Origin: Vreelandella lutescens
GTDB lineage: Bacteria > Pseudomonadota > Gammaproteobacteria > Pseudomonadales > Halomonadaceae
NCBI RefSeq assembly: GCF_014640815.1
Contig: NZ_BMHM01000010.1
Location: forward strand, 1-34,191
Reading direction: 5' to 3'
Length of the DNA stretch: 34,191 nucleotides
In this document: positions 19,619 through 27,770 of the stretch, piece by piece
Numbering within the stretch: the stretch's first letter is position 1
Layout: each line of letters opens with the position of its first letter
Made by a program: the position numbers and the translations under genes
Notes under the pieces: model-generated
Seen by the model: the letters and a program-made list of their open reading frames with translations, nothing else
Told to the model about the DNA's origin: nothing
Databases searched by the model: none

Positions 19619-21823
19619 TTACGCAGCGCTTGCCGTTGCTTTGCCTTTGCCACCATGTAGCTTGCGCTGCATGATAAACAGCACTGTAGCAATTGCCAGA
19701 CCGGCGATGTCGGTATAGATGCCGCCGTAGATCAAGAACATAGCACCTACCAGCATGACTAAGCGCTGGGGTGAGTTCACCGGGCCGAAGAACCACTTCT
19801 GAACCATGCCCGAGAGCAGCACGATGCCAAGCGTCGCCGTAAGGCCGACACGCAGGATCTGCATGGCGGTGCCTTCCATCAGCATAGCCGGGCTGTAGAA
19901 GAACATGAACGGGACGATAAACGCCGCCAGACCAATCTTGAACGATGCCACCGACGTGCCCATGGGGTTGTCCCCGGAGATACCGGCCGCCGCGTAAGAC
20001 GCCAAGGCTACCGGCGGCGTAATGGCCGAGACCACCGCGAAGTAGAACACGAAGAAGTGTGCCGTCAGCGGTTCAATACCAATATTGATCAAGCCCGGGG
20101 CCACCACAGAGGCCGCCACTGCGTATGCTGCCGTGGTGGGCATGCCCATCCCCAGCATGATGCTGATCAACATCGCAAAGAACAGCGCCAACAGCTGGCT
20201 GACGCCCGCCAAGCCAAGCAGCAGCGAAGAGAAGCGAGCGCCAACGCCGGTCAGCGAGATAACGCCCACAATCAAGCCCGCACAGGCACACACGGCAATA
20301 ATCTGGATCGACATGGTGCCTGCAAGCTGCAGCGCTCTCAGAATCGCACGTAGGCCCATCTTATTGGGTGATAGCCAGCTCACCACCGCCGCAGAGGCCG
20401 TTGCCAGGGTGCCGGCACGAATGACCGAATAGCCCATGAACAGTGCCGCAATCAAAATAATGATCGGCGCGAACAAGTAGACCTGTTTCACCAGCTTCGA
20501 GAACAGCGGAATCTCATCTTTGCGCATACCGCGCATGCCTTTACGGGCGGCTTCAAAGTCGACCATAAAGTAGATAGAAGCAAAGTAGAGAATGGCGGGA
20601 ATAATCGCGGCAATGGCGATCTCGGTATAAGGAATACCGGTCACTTCTGCCATGATGAACGCGCCTGCGCCCATGATCGGCGGCATAATTTGGCCACCGG
20701 TAGAAGCGGCAGCTTCAATGGCGCCCGCGCTACGGGCCGGGTAGCCCACCTTCTTCATCAGCGGAATGGTCAGCGAGCCTGTGGAGACCACGTTGCCAGC
20801 GGAGGTGCCGTTAATCATGCCCATCAGGCCAGAGGCGAAGATGGCGACTTTCGCCGGGCCACCTCGGGTGCGGCCTGCAGCAGCAAAGGCGAAATTGACG
20901 AAGTAGTCACCGACTTTAGACGCTTGTAAGAAAGCGGCAAAAATGATGAACAGAATAATATAGGTGGAGGAAACCGCCGTGGTTGGGCCAAGGATACCTG
21001 CATCGGTATAGACCTGACTAAAGAAGCGCTGCACGGACAAACCAGGGTAGCCCAGGAAGCCAGGCAGGTAAGGGCCAGCAAAAACATAGGTGAGGAAGAC
21101 GGCGGAAATCACCACCAGTGCCAAGCCTGCCACGCGGCGAGTCAGTTCTAGAATCAGTAGTGAGCCTGCAATCGCAGCCCAGGAGATGCCAGGAGGTGCA
21201 AACGATGTGCCGGTCGACATGCGCATATTGGTATTAAATGCCATCAGCAGGTAGCCAGCGCTTGCCAGCGCACACACCATCAGCACTAAATCGGCAGGAT
21301 TAAACCGATGGCGTGCCTGACGGTAGAACCAGGACAGTACAATCGCGCCTGCGGTGGTGGCCATGAGTGGGTAACCAAAGTGCAGCGTTTCTACGGCCGG
21401 GTCGATGCGCATAGCACCGCCATTGATGGTTTGCTGCATCAAAAATACTTGCACCAACGAATAAACCGCTGGCGCTAACAAGGCATAGCTCACCCATTTT
21501 AGCCAAGCGGGTGAGGCTTGCTGATCATCTTCAGCAAAACGGGCACCGGCAAATAGCCCGTAACCCAAAATCAACGCACCGGCGATGTGTACGATACGAA
21601 ACGACCAGGTTTCCATGGGGTACACATTGAGCGAAAACAGGTGGAAGCCTGAATAGGCAACCGCCAGTGCTGCAAATAAAAAGAATTGCCAGCCAACAAA
21701 CAGGCGGCGGTTGCTCTCAACAACTTCTTCATCGACGCCATCAGCAATCGATTCTGGCGTTGATGAAGCAGCTAAGGCGTCATCCTTGAGGCCGTTGGGA
21801 TCTTGGTCGGTATTGTGACTCAT
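19619..21823 (-). CDS. TRAP transporter fused permease (4TM-12TM type), TAXI system
   Basis: 734 aa. A short acidic cytoplasmic leader precedes about 16-18 hydrophobic helices. The small (DctQ-like) and large (DctM-like) domains are fused, as is usual for TAXI-type TRAP systems. Recognisable segments: GLMGMINGTSAGNVVSTGSLTIPLMKKVGYP, GGQIMPPIMGAGAFIMAE and SIMLGMGMPTTAAYAVAAS. It forms a sodium-coupled inner membrane carrier working with the periplasmic protein encoded just upstream. The gap to that gene (100 nt) contains a strong stem-loop. Substrate is unknown and organic acids or amino acids are typical. Confidence 0.93.
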   Translation of the reverse strand: MSHNTDQDPNGLKDDALAASSTPESIADGVDEEVVESNRRLFVGWQFFLFAALAVAYSGFHLFSLNVYPMETWSFRIVHIAGALILGYGLFAGARFAEDDQQASPAWLKWVSYALLAPAVYSLVQVFLMQQTINGGAMRIDPAVETLHFGYPLMATTAGAIVLSWFYRQARHRFNPADLVLMVCALASAGYLLMAFNTNMRMSTGTSFAPPGISWAAIAGSLLILELTRRVAGLALVVISAVFLTYVFAGPYLPGFLGYPGLSVQRFFSQVYTDAGILGPTTAVSSTYIILFIIFAAFLQASKVGDYFVNFAFAAAGRTRGGPAKVAIFASGLMGMINGTSAGNVVSTGSLTIPLMKKVGYPARSAGAIEAAASTGGQIMPPIMGAGAFIMAEVTGIPYTEIAIAAIIPAILYFASIYFMVDFEAARKGMRGMRKDEIPLFSKLVKQVYLFAPIIILIAALFMGYSVIRAGTLATASAAVVSWLSPNKMGLRAILRALQLAGTMSIQIIAVCACAGLIVGVISLTGVGARFSSLLLGLAGVSQLLALFFAMLISIMLGMGMPTTAAYAVAASVVAPGLINIGIEPLTAHFFVFYFAVVSAITPPVALASYAAAGISGDNPMGTSVASFKIGLAAFIVPFMFFYSPAMLMEGTAMQILRVGLTATLGIVLLSGMVQKWFFGPVNSPQRLVMLVGAMFLIYGGIYTDIAGLAIATVLFIMQRKLHGGKGKATASAA

Positions 21824-21870
21824 CAGAGGTCACCCTCACAGCAAAAGCAGAGAAAGGGGGCAAGAGCTAA

Positions 21871-21907
21871 CGCTGCCCCGCCCGACAGGGTCGGCAACGG
21901 GGCAGCG
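21871..21907 (-). repeat. Intercistronic stem-loop between TRAP binding protein and permease genes
   Basis: CGCTGCCCCG (21871-21880) pairs with CGGGGCAGCG (21898-21907), and an inner CCGAC/GTCGG stem lies between them. There is no T-run, so it is more likely an mRNA-stabilising or partial attenuation element than a full terminator. It would let binding protein be made in excess over permease. Confidence 0.6.
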
Positions 21908-21923
21908 TGATGGTGCGTAGTGC

Positions 21924-22904
21924 TTACTTGATCATGTCGTCAGAGATGTCGTAACCGTTCTCTTCGTACCAGCGCGCTGCACCCGGGTGGAAGGGCAGAA
22001 CGTTGTTGTGCACGATGTTCTCCGGAATGCTGGTTTCAGCACTGCGGTGTACGTCACGCATACGATCATTGTTTTCCATGGTGACTTTGGTGACTTCGTA
22101 GATGAAGTCTTCCGGCAGATCACAGCCCGCAATGGCGAAGTTCCACATGGAGACGGCGCGTGCGTCCTCTTCCAGGGTGGTGTAGGTGCTGGCCGGAATC
22201 GTGAACTCGGCGACCGGGAAGGCGTCTAGCACGGTGGCCAGTTCTTCTTCGGTAAACTCGATGATGTTCACATCGGTCTGTACTTCAAGCTGGCTAACGG
22301 CAGGAATCGGAATACCTGCAGCGAAGGCAACAACGTCCAGCAGGCCATCCTGAAGCTGGCCACCCAGGTCAGACCAGCCGCCGTTACGGCGCTCGAAGTT
22401 CACACCTAAGGTTTCCAGCATAGCGGGGAAGTAGGTGTCGGACGTAGAGGCTGCCGGGCCAAAGCCGATGCGCGCGCCATCAGGAATATCAGAAATAGAG
22501 GCGATGCCGGAGCTTGAGAGCGCAGCGATAGAGAACGGTGTTTCATACATCGGGAACAGTGCACACACGTTATCCATTACCATGCCCGGTGCTAATGGGC
22601 TTTCGCCTTTAAGAGCATCCGATGCAGGGCCCATGGTGGTCAGGCCGAAGGCCATATCACCCGTGTGTACCAGCGCCAGGTTTTGGGTCGGGCCGCCGGT
22701 GACTTCGCCGCCGCCAGAAACACCTAGCTCGTCAGCAATGAAGTTGGCCCAGCCAGAACCGTAAACGAAGAAGGTGCCGCCTTGGCTTGCGGTACCTACC
22801 GTGAAGTTAGAAGGCCAGTCGGAGCGGTCCGCATGGGCAGTGCCTGCAGCAAGTAGCGCGCTGCCTGCGAGCAGAGCGATGGTTTTTGGCATCGTATTGC
22901 GCAT
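21924..22904 (-). CDS. TAXI-family TRAP transporter solute-binding protein
   Basis: 326 aa from ATG 22904. The frame extends to 23006, but those residues are not signal-peptide-like and would overlap the predicted promoter. The signal peptide MRNTMPKTIALLAGSALLAAG...AHA is followed by FTVGTASQGGTFFVYGSGWANFI, the TAXI signature region. Further in, VHTGDMAFGLTTMGP and RIGFGPAASTSDTYFP are typical of the family. It binds a small solute in the periplasm and delivers it to the fused permease downstream. A sigma-54-type promoter with tandem upstream sites precedes it. The ligand cannot be deduced. Confidence 0.93.
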   Translation of the reverse strand: MRNTMPKTIALLAGSALLAAGTAHADRSDWPSNFTVGTASQGGTFFVYGSGWANFIADELGVSGGGEVTGGPTQNLALVHTGDMAFGLTTMGPASDALKGESPLAPGMVMDNVCALFPMYETPFSIAALSSSGIASISDIPDGARIGFGPAASTSDTYFPAMLETLGVNFERRNGGWSDLGGQLQDGLLDVVAFAAGIPIPAVSQLEVQTDVNIIEFTEEELATVLDAFPVAEFTIPASTYTTLEEDARAVSMWNFAIAGCDLPEDFIYEVTKVTMENNDRMRDVHRSAETSIPENIVHNNVLPFHPGAARWYEENGYDISDDMIK

Positions 22905-22990
22905 GGCGAGATTTCCTAAGCTGTTATTGGGATTGTCGTCTGGCGTGTGTGAACACCGCCAGTGCTTCATCATTAAGCAGCTTATACAGA

Positions 22991-23005
22991 GCGATACTTG
23001 TGCCA
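22991..23005 (-). promoter_or_regulatory. Sigma-54 (RpoN) promoter of the TRAP operon
   Basis: On the minus strand TGGCAC-AAGTA-TCGC closely matches the -24/-12 consensus TGGCAC-N5-TTGC, with the invariant GG-N10-GC spacing intact. Transcription would start near 22979, giving a leader of about 75 nt before the binding-protein gene. Confidence 0.72.
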
Positions 23006-23042
23006 AGTAAGTTGTTATCTATTGAAAACAAGGCATTATAAA

Positions 23043-23072
23043 TTTGTTCTTCAACTTTGGTTGAAAAACAAA
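23043..23072. repeat. Large AT-rich inverted repeat in the TRAP promoter region
   Basis: Two 13-bp arms, TTTGTTCTTCAAC and GTTGAAAAACAAA, match at all but one position around a TTTG centre. It lies between the sigma-54 promoter and the tandem upstream sites. It could be an operator for a second regulator. Confidence 0.65.
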
Positions 23073-23080
23073 AGGCGTGG

Positions 23081-23099
23081 AGTGTCCGGCTTTTCGCAC
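23081..23099 (-). promoter_or_regulatory. Upstream activator site, proximal copy
   Basis: AGTGTCCGGCTTTTCGCAC (plus-strand reading) is an imperfect GTGCG-N6-CGSAC inverted repeat. It matches the distal copy 33 bp away at 15 of 19 positions. It lies about 110 bp upstream of the predicted sigma-54 start, a normal distance for an enhancer-binding protein. Confidence 0.58.
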
Positions 23100-23112
23100 G
23101 ATTGGGGTGACC

Positions 23113-23136
23113 AAGTGTGCGGTTATTCGCACACTT
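23113..23136 (-). promoter_or_regulatory. Upstream activator site, distal copy
   Basis: AAGTGTGCG - GTTATT - CGCACACTT is a perfect 9-bp inverted repeat, about 145 bp upstream of the predicted start. Spacing to the proximal copy is 33 bp, close to three helical turns, so both would face the same side of the DNA. Confidence 0.62.
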
Positions 23137-23178
23137 TTATCAGTTTTGGTTCCATGAAGGCGCAGCAGTGGAGGAGGG

Positions 23179-23427
23179 TTACCTCTTTTTACCTGGATCG
23201 AGAATGCGTACGGGCTGCACATCTTGCACTTTTTGCTCGTCGCGCACCTGGTTAACGCGGGTAGTGAGTTCGGGAGCGGTTTCATCCTCAATAGGCAGTT
23301 GCTCGAAGAAGTCACAGCTCACGCATTCACGGTAGCGAATGCTGTTTTGCTCCCAGGCGCGAATCCGGTCCATGGCAGCACAGCGAGGGCAGGTAACACC
23401 TGCAATAAAACGTTTAACGGTCGACAT
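23179..23427 (-). CDS. yheV: YheV-family putative zinc ribbon protein
   Basis: 82 aa. The N-terminus MSTVKRFIAGVTCPRC and the later RYRECVSCDF give two CxxC pairs (C13/C16, C35/C38) as in YheV. The KRFIAG start is a family hallmark. Function is unknown and a metal-binding or nucleic-acid role is possible. GGGAGAG just upstream supports the start. It follows prlC, a pairing I also associate with Pseudomonas, after a 57-nt gap containing a very GC-rich hairpin. Confidence 0.87.
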   Translation of the reverse strand: MSTVKRFIAGVTCPRCAAMDRIRAWEQNSIRYRECVSCDFFEQLPIEDETAPELTTRVNQVRDEQKVQDVQPVRILDPGKKR

Positions 23428-23442
23428 ACCTACTCTCCCAAT

Positions 23443-23465
23443 GTGCGGCGGCGAGGCCGCCGCAC
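23443..23465 (-). repeat. Perfect GC-rich hairpin between prlC and yheV
   Basis: GTGCGGCGGC (23443-23452) pairs perfectly with GCCGCCGCAC (23456-23465) around a 3-nt loop. No T-run follows on either strand, so it is probably a processing or stability element in the prlC-yheV transcript. Confidence 0.65.
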
Positions 23466-23484
23466 CGGATAAAAAACAGTCAGC

Positions 23485-25533
23485 TTAGGCGGCGCGAATA
23501 CCGCTATGGCGCAGCAGCGGTTCTACGCTGGGCTCTCGGCCCCTGAAGGCAATGAACAGTTCCGCGGCGTCACGAGCGCCACCCTGTTCCAAGATCTCCT
23601 CGCGGAAGCGTTGGCCAGTGCTCGGGTCGAAAATACCGGCTTCTTCAAACGCACTCCAGGCATCTGCGGAGAGTACTTCCGCCCATTTATAGCTGTAATA
23701 GCCCGCCGCGTAGCCGCCTGCAAAAATATGGCTGAAACTATTTTGGAAGCGGTTGAAGTCGACCACAGGGACGACGGAGGTTTGGCTGCGAACATCGTTC
23801 AGCAGGGTTTGTACATCGCTGGCCGAGGGGGCTTCCAGCTCGTGGTGAAGGCGCACGTCAAACAGGGAAAACTCAATTTGGCGCATCATGCCCATCGCAG
23901 ACTGGAAGTTCTTGGCTGCCTGGAGGCGTTCAAAAAGCGCGTCGGGCAGCGGCTCGCCAGTGTCCACATGCTTAGCCAACAGGTCGAGGCCTTCCCGCTC
24001 CCAGCAGTAGTTCTCCATAAACTGGCTGGGCAGTTCAACCGCATCCCATGCCACGCCGTTGATACCTGACACGTCAGCCACCTCTTGCTTGGTCAGCATA
24101 TGGTGCAGGCCATGACCAAACTCGTGGAACAGCGTGGTCACTTCATCATGCGTTAGCAGTGCAGGCTTACTGCCGACTGGCGCGGTGAAGTTACAGGTCA
24201 GAAACGCGACGGGAAGTTGCACACCGCTCTCGGTTTTGCGGCGTACCCGACAGTCGGCCATCCACGCGCCGCCACGCTTGCCTTCACGGGCGTAGAGATC
24301 CAAGTAGAAACCGGCAATCGGTTTGCCCTGCTCGCTGATGCGGTAAAAATGGACGTCGTCGTGGTAGCTCGGGGCGCTTTTATCTTGCTCTATTTGAACG
24401 TTGTAGAGACGCTCAACGACCTGGAATAAACCGTCGACAACCCGGGGCGCTGGGAAGTAAGGCCGCAGCTGCTCTTGAGAAATATCGTAGCGCGCTTCAC
24501 GCAGCTTTTCGCTGGCATAGGCGACATCCCAAGGCTTGAGGGAGTCCATGCCAAGTTCATCGCGGGCATAGGCACTCAGCTCGGCAAACTCCTCCTTCGC
24601 TTGTGGCTTCGCGCGGCGGGCGAGGTCTTCTAAGAAGTCCAACACCTGTGTAGGCGAGTCCGCCATTTTGGTGGTCAGCGAGTAGTCGGCATAGGTGTCG
24701 AAGCCGAGCAGGCGCGACAGTTCCTGGCGCAGGGCCAGAATCTCTTCCAACACCGGGGCGTTATCGAACTTGCCCGCGTTGGGCCCCTGATTGGAGGCGC
24801 GGGTCACAAAGGCGGTATACACTTCCTCACGCAGCTCGCGGCTGTCGGCGTAGCTGACAATCGGGAAGAAGCTGGGGAAATCCAGCGTAATGCGGTAACC
24901 CTCAACGCCTTTCGCTTCTGCTAGGGCTTTAAGGGTTTCCAGGGCGCTATCAGGAACGCCTGCCAGCGCCTCGCGCTCTTGAATGTCTTTATGCCACGCT
25001 TGGGTAGCGTCCAACACGTTATTAGAAAACAGGTTAGAAAGCGTAGAGAGGCGAGACTGGATCTCGCCATAGCGGGCCTTTTTATCCGCAGGCAGGTCTA
25101 CCCCGGCCAGGCGGAAATCGCGCAGGGCATTGTCAATCGTACGCTGCTGCGCGACGGTTAGCGTTGCCCAGCGTTCACTCTCTTTAAGCGCCTGCCAGCC
25201 TTTAAATAGCCCTTCATGCTGCCCGACCCAGGTGCCAAACGCGGAGAGTTTTTCCAGGCAGGCCTGGTAAGCCTCGCGCAGCTCTGGCGTATTCATGGTG
25301 CCGTTGAGGTGCGATACCGGCGACCAGGCCTGAGAGAGGCGGTCGTTTACTGCTTCCAACGGGGCGGCAAAGTTTTCCCAGGTAGGGGGCGTGGCCGTCG
25401 CCTGCTGGGCAAGGCGGTCGATGGCCTCGCGGCTGTCATCAAGCAGCGTTTCCACGGCGGGCACCACGTGATCGGCACGAATGTCGGCGAAGGGGGGAAG
25501 CTCGTGGCTTTCTAGCAACGGGTTGCGGGACAT
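23485..25533 (-). CDS. prlC: Oligopeptidase A (M3-family zinc metallopeptidase)
   Basis: 682 aa from ATG 25533 (GAGG five bases upstream), against 680 aa in E. coli PrlC. The frame is open to 25569, but those residues are not family-like. The zinc motif HEFGH (residues 470-474) lies in VTTLFHEFGHGLHHML, and a downstream Glu in ENYCWEREGL can provide the third ligand. The cytoplasmic enzyme degrades short peptides, including cleaved signal peptides. It is upstream of yheV on the same strand and divergent from the NSS transporter gene. Confidence 0.95.
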   Translation of the reverse strand: MSRNPLLESHELPPFADIRADHVVPAVETLLDDSREAIDRLAQQATATPPTWENFAAPLEAVNDRLSQAWSPVSHLNGTMNTPELREAYQACLEKLSAFGTWVGQHEGLFKGWQALKESERWATLTVAQQRTIDNALRDFRLAGVDLPADKKARYGEIQSRLSTLSNLFSNNVLDATQAWHKDIQEREALAGVPDSALETLKALAEAKGVEGYRITLDFPSFFPIVSYADSRELREEVYTAFVTRASNQGPNAGKFDNAPVLEEILALRQELSRLLGFDTYADYSLTTKMADSPTQVLDFLEDLARRAKPQAKEEFAELSAYARDELGMDSLKPWDVAYASEKLREARYDISQEQLRPYFPAPRVVDGLFQVVERLYNVQIEQDKSAPSYHDDVHFYRISEQGKPIAGFYLDLYAREGKRGGAWMADCRVRRKTESGVQLPVAFLTCNFTAPVGSKPALLTHDEVTTLFHEFGHGLHHMLTKQEVADVSGINGVAWDAVELPSQFMENYCWEREGLDLLAKHVDTGEPLPDALFERLQAAKNFQSAMGMMRQIEFSLFDVRLHHELEAPSASDVQTLLNDVRSQTSVVPVVDFNRFQNSFSHIFAGGYAAGYYSYKWAEVLSADAWSAFEEAGIFDPSTGQRFREEILEQGGARDAAELFIAFRGREPSVEPLLRHSGIRAA

Positions 25534-25736
25534 AAGCACCTCGGTAGCAATAACGTTAGGGGCGCACAAAAAACGTGCGCTGATGATGACACAGTGCGGG
25601 CAGTGAGGCGCTGTTTCAATACTTGGCCCGCCGCAAGCGTTTGGCCTGGGCGTAAGCGCCTGCTAGTCTTGCCGCCTTTCAGTATCCGTAATCAGCGAGT
25701 GTCACCAATACGTGCCACCCATAGCAGGAGCAAGAG

Positions 25737-27077
25737 ATGAGTGAAACGCTAGAGCGCTGGGGGTCAAAACGGGCCTTTATCTTGGCGGTAACAGGTGCTG
25801 CGGTTGGGCTGGGTAATATTTGGCGCTTTCCCTATGTCGCGGGAGAGAACGGCGGTGCCGCCTTTTTGCTGATTTACGTAGCATTTGTGCTGCTATTGGG
25901 TATTCCGGTCATGATGGCGGAAATCCTCATTGGGCGTGCCGGACGACGCGGACCGATACAAGCGCTGGGTACGCTTGCGGCAGAGGCGGGTGCGTCTCGC
26001 CATTGGCGCTGGTTAGGGCTATTTGGTGCCTTCACCGTATTCTGTATTTTATCGTTTTACTCAGTGGTGTCGGGCTGGTCGATTGAGTTTTTGGTCGCTT
26101 CGGTGAACGGTAATTTTGACGGTGCCAGTGCCGCCGAGATCGGTGCGGGCTTCGAGTCGTTTTTAGCCAACCCTGGCCTCCTTATCTTTAACCATTCGCT
26201 GTTTTTGTTTATGACCATGACCGTGGTGGCCGCTGGGGTGGCCAAAGGGCTTGAGCGGCTGAATAACCTGCTGATGCCGCTGCTGTACGGCCTGTTGCTT
26301 CTGTTGGCCATTTACGCCACCACGACCAGCGGCTTTGGTATGGCACTTTCGTGGCTTTTCTTGCCTTCTTTTGAAGACGTGACAGCCGACGTCGTACTGC
26401 ACGCTATGGGCCATGCCTTCTTCACGCTGGCAGTAGGCGCATGCGCGTTGATGGCGTACGGGGCTTATATGCCCGATGAGCAGAGCCTGCCAAAGGCGGC
26501 CTTTGCGGTAGCGGTGCTGGATATTAGCGTGGCGCTGCTGGCGGGTATTGCGATTTTCTCGGTGGTGTTTGCACAAGGGATGGACCCCGCTGATGGCCCG
26601 GGGCTAATGTTTGTCACGTTGCCTATCGCCTTTTCTGAGTTGCCGTGGGGCTCGCTCTGGCTCAGCGTGTTTTTCCTGCTGCTGTTGTTGGCCACCTGGA
26701 CATCGGCGATTAACCTCGCTGAACCGATGGTCGCGACGCTGCAGGGGTTGGGCTGGCGACGTAGTATTTCCACGGCGGTCGTGGCGATCAGCGTTTGGTT
26801 ATTAGGCCTGCTCTCGGCATTCTCGTTCTCTACGTTGGCAGAGTTTAGGCCGCTATTTGGACGTAATATTTTTGAACTGGTAAGCAGCATCCCGCCAGAT
26901 ATCTTCTTGCCCTTGGGCGGCTTGTTCATTGCTATTTTCGCTGCCTGGGTGATGCCGCAAGCGATGGTTGTGAAGGCGCTGGGCGTTGGCGAAGGCGGTT
27001 ATGTGGTATGGCGCAATCTTGTGCGCTGGGTGTCGATTCCACTGACGTTTATTGTTCTGCTCGGTGGGTTGCTATAG
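25737..27077 (+). CDS. Sodium-dependent transporter, NSS (SNF) family
   Basis: 446 aa with about 11 hydrophobic segments. The N-terminal WGSKRAFILAVTGAAVGLGNIWRFPYVAGENGGAAF is the classic NSS signature including the unwound helix 1 region that binds sodium and substrate. Length fits bacterial 11-helix members such as MhsT. Members co-transport amino acids with sodium, and this substrate is not assignable. AGGAG at 25722-25726, 10 nt upstream, supports the start. It is divergent from prlC across 203 bp and 51 nt upstream of the gamma carbonic anhydrase gene. Confidence 0.93.
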   Translation: MSETLERWGSKRAFILAVTGAAVGLGNIWRFPYVAGENGGAAFLLIYVAFVLLLGIPVMMAEILIGRAGRRGPIQALGTLAAEAGASRHWRWLGLFGAFTVFCILSFYSVVSGWSIEFLVASVNGNFDGASAAEIGAGFESFLANPGLLIFNHSLFLFMTMTVVAAGVAKGLERLNNLLMPLLYGLLLLLAIYATTTSGFGMALSWLFLPSFEDVTADVVLHAMGHAFFTLAVGACALMAYGAYMPDEQSLPKAAFAVAVLDISVALLAGIAIFSVVFAQGMDPADGPGLMFVTLPIAFSELPWGSLWLSVFFLLLLLATWTSAINLAEPMVATLQGLGWRRSISTAVVAISVWLLGLLSAFSFSTLAEFRPLFGRNIFELVSSIPPDIFLPLGGLFIAIFAAWVMPQAMVVKALGVGEGGYVVWRNLVRWVSIPLTFIVLLGGLL

Positions 27078-27128
27078 TCCGGTCATCAGGCGTGGTGTTA
27101 GACGCTGTGTTCTTTAAAGGAGAGTGCC

Positions 27129-27680
27129 ATGAGCAGTGCCCTACGAACGTTTCACGGGATGTCGCCTCAACTGGGGGAGCGGGTCTATATCGACCCTGCC
27201 AGCGTGGTCATCGGCAATGTCACGCTAGGCGATGACTGCTCAGTGTGGCCAATGACGGTGATCCGTGGCGACATGCACCGCATTACCATCGGTGCGCGCA
27301 CCAGCGTTCAAGATGGCAGCGTGCTGCATATCACTCACGCAAGCGACTTCAACCCTGACGGTTTTCCGCTCACCATTGGCGATGATGTCACTATTGGCCA
27401 TAAAGCCATCCTGCATGGGTGCACGCTGGGCAGCCGTATTTTGGTAGGCATGGGCGCGATTGTAATGGATGGCGCGGTGGTCGAGGATGAGGTGATTATT
27501 GCCGCTGGCACGGTGGTAACGCCGGGTAAACGGCTGGAGAGCGGTTATGTGTATGCGGGTAACCCCGCTAAGGCGCTACGTCCGCTCAAGGAGAAAGAGC
27601 GTGCTTTCTTTCCCTACACCGCAGGCAATTATGTGAAGTTAAAAGATCAGTTTCTCAGTGAAGCAACCGAAGCACGCTAA
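27129..27680 (+). CDS. Gamma-carbonic anhydrase family protein (YrdA-like)
   Basis: 183 aa left-handed beta-helix protein with hexapeptide repeats (VVIGNVTLGDDCSVWPMTVIRGD onward). The candidate zinc-binding histidines are in VLHITHAS and in IGHKAILHGC. The ending YVYAGNPAKALRPLKEKE is typical of the YrdA/PaaY-like family. Many of these proteins have weak or no carbonic anhydrase activity, so catalysis is uncertain. AAGGAG upstream of ATG supports the start. It follows the NSS gene closely and may share its transcript. Confidence 0.9.
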   Translation: MSSALRTFHGMSPQLGERVYIDPASVVIGNVTLGDDCSVWPMTVIRGDMHRITIGARTSVQDGSVLHITHASDFNPDGFPLTIGDDVTIGHKAILHGCTLGSRILVGMGAIVMDGAVVEDEVIIAAGTVVTPGKRLESGYVYAGNPAKALRPLKEKERAFFPYTAGNYVKLKDQFLSEATEAR

Positions 27681-27770
27681 GCGATTGCCTTAACACTCTT
27701 TTTTCTAACATAGCCATGTTGCGCGCACTGAAAATCTGGTAATTTATCCAGTTTTCCAGGGTGCCGCGAC

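Noticed and set aside
23113..23136. Inverted repeat read as a terminator for yheV
   Set aside because: On the minus strand no T-run follows the stem. The T-run is on the plus strand, where no gene ends. A second copy of the core 33 bp away favours a protein-binding site.
25562..25580. GCGCAC-N7-GTGCGC inverted repeat between prlC and the NSS gene
   Set aside because: Its half-sites are in the opposite order to the TRAP enhancer sites, so I do not count it as a third copy. It may be a chance hairpin near the prlC start.
25619..25640. GG-N10-GC match (TTGGCCC...AAGC) upstream of the NSS transporter as a sigma-54 promoter
   Set aside because: The flanking consensus bases (TGGCAC, TTGC) are poor and there are no upstream repeats, so chance is a better explanation in GC-rich DNA.
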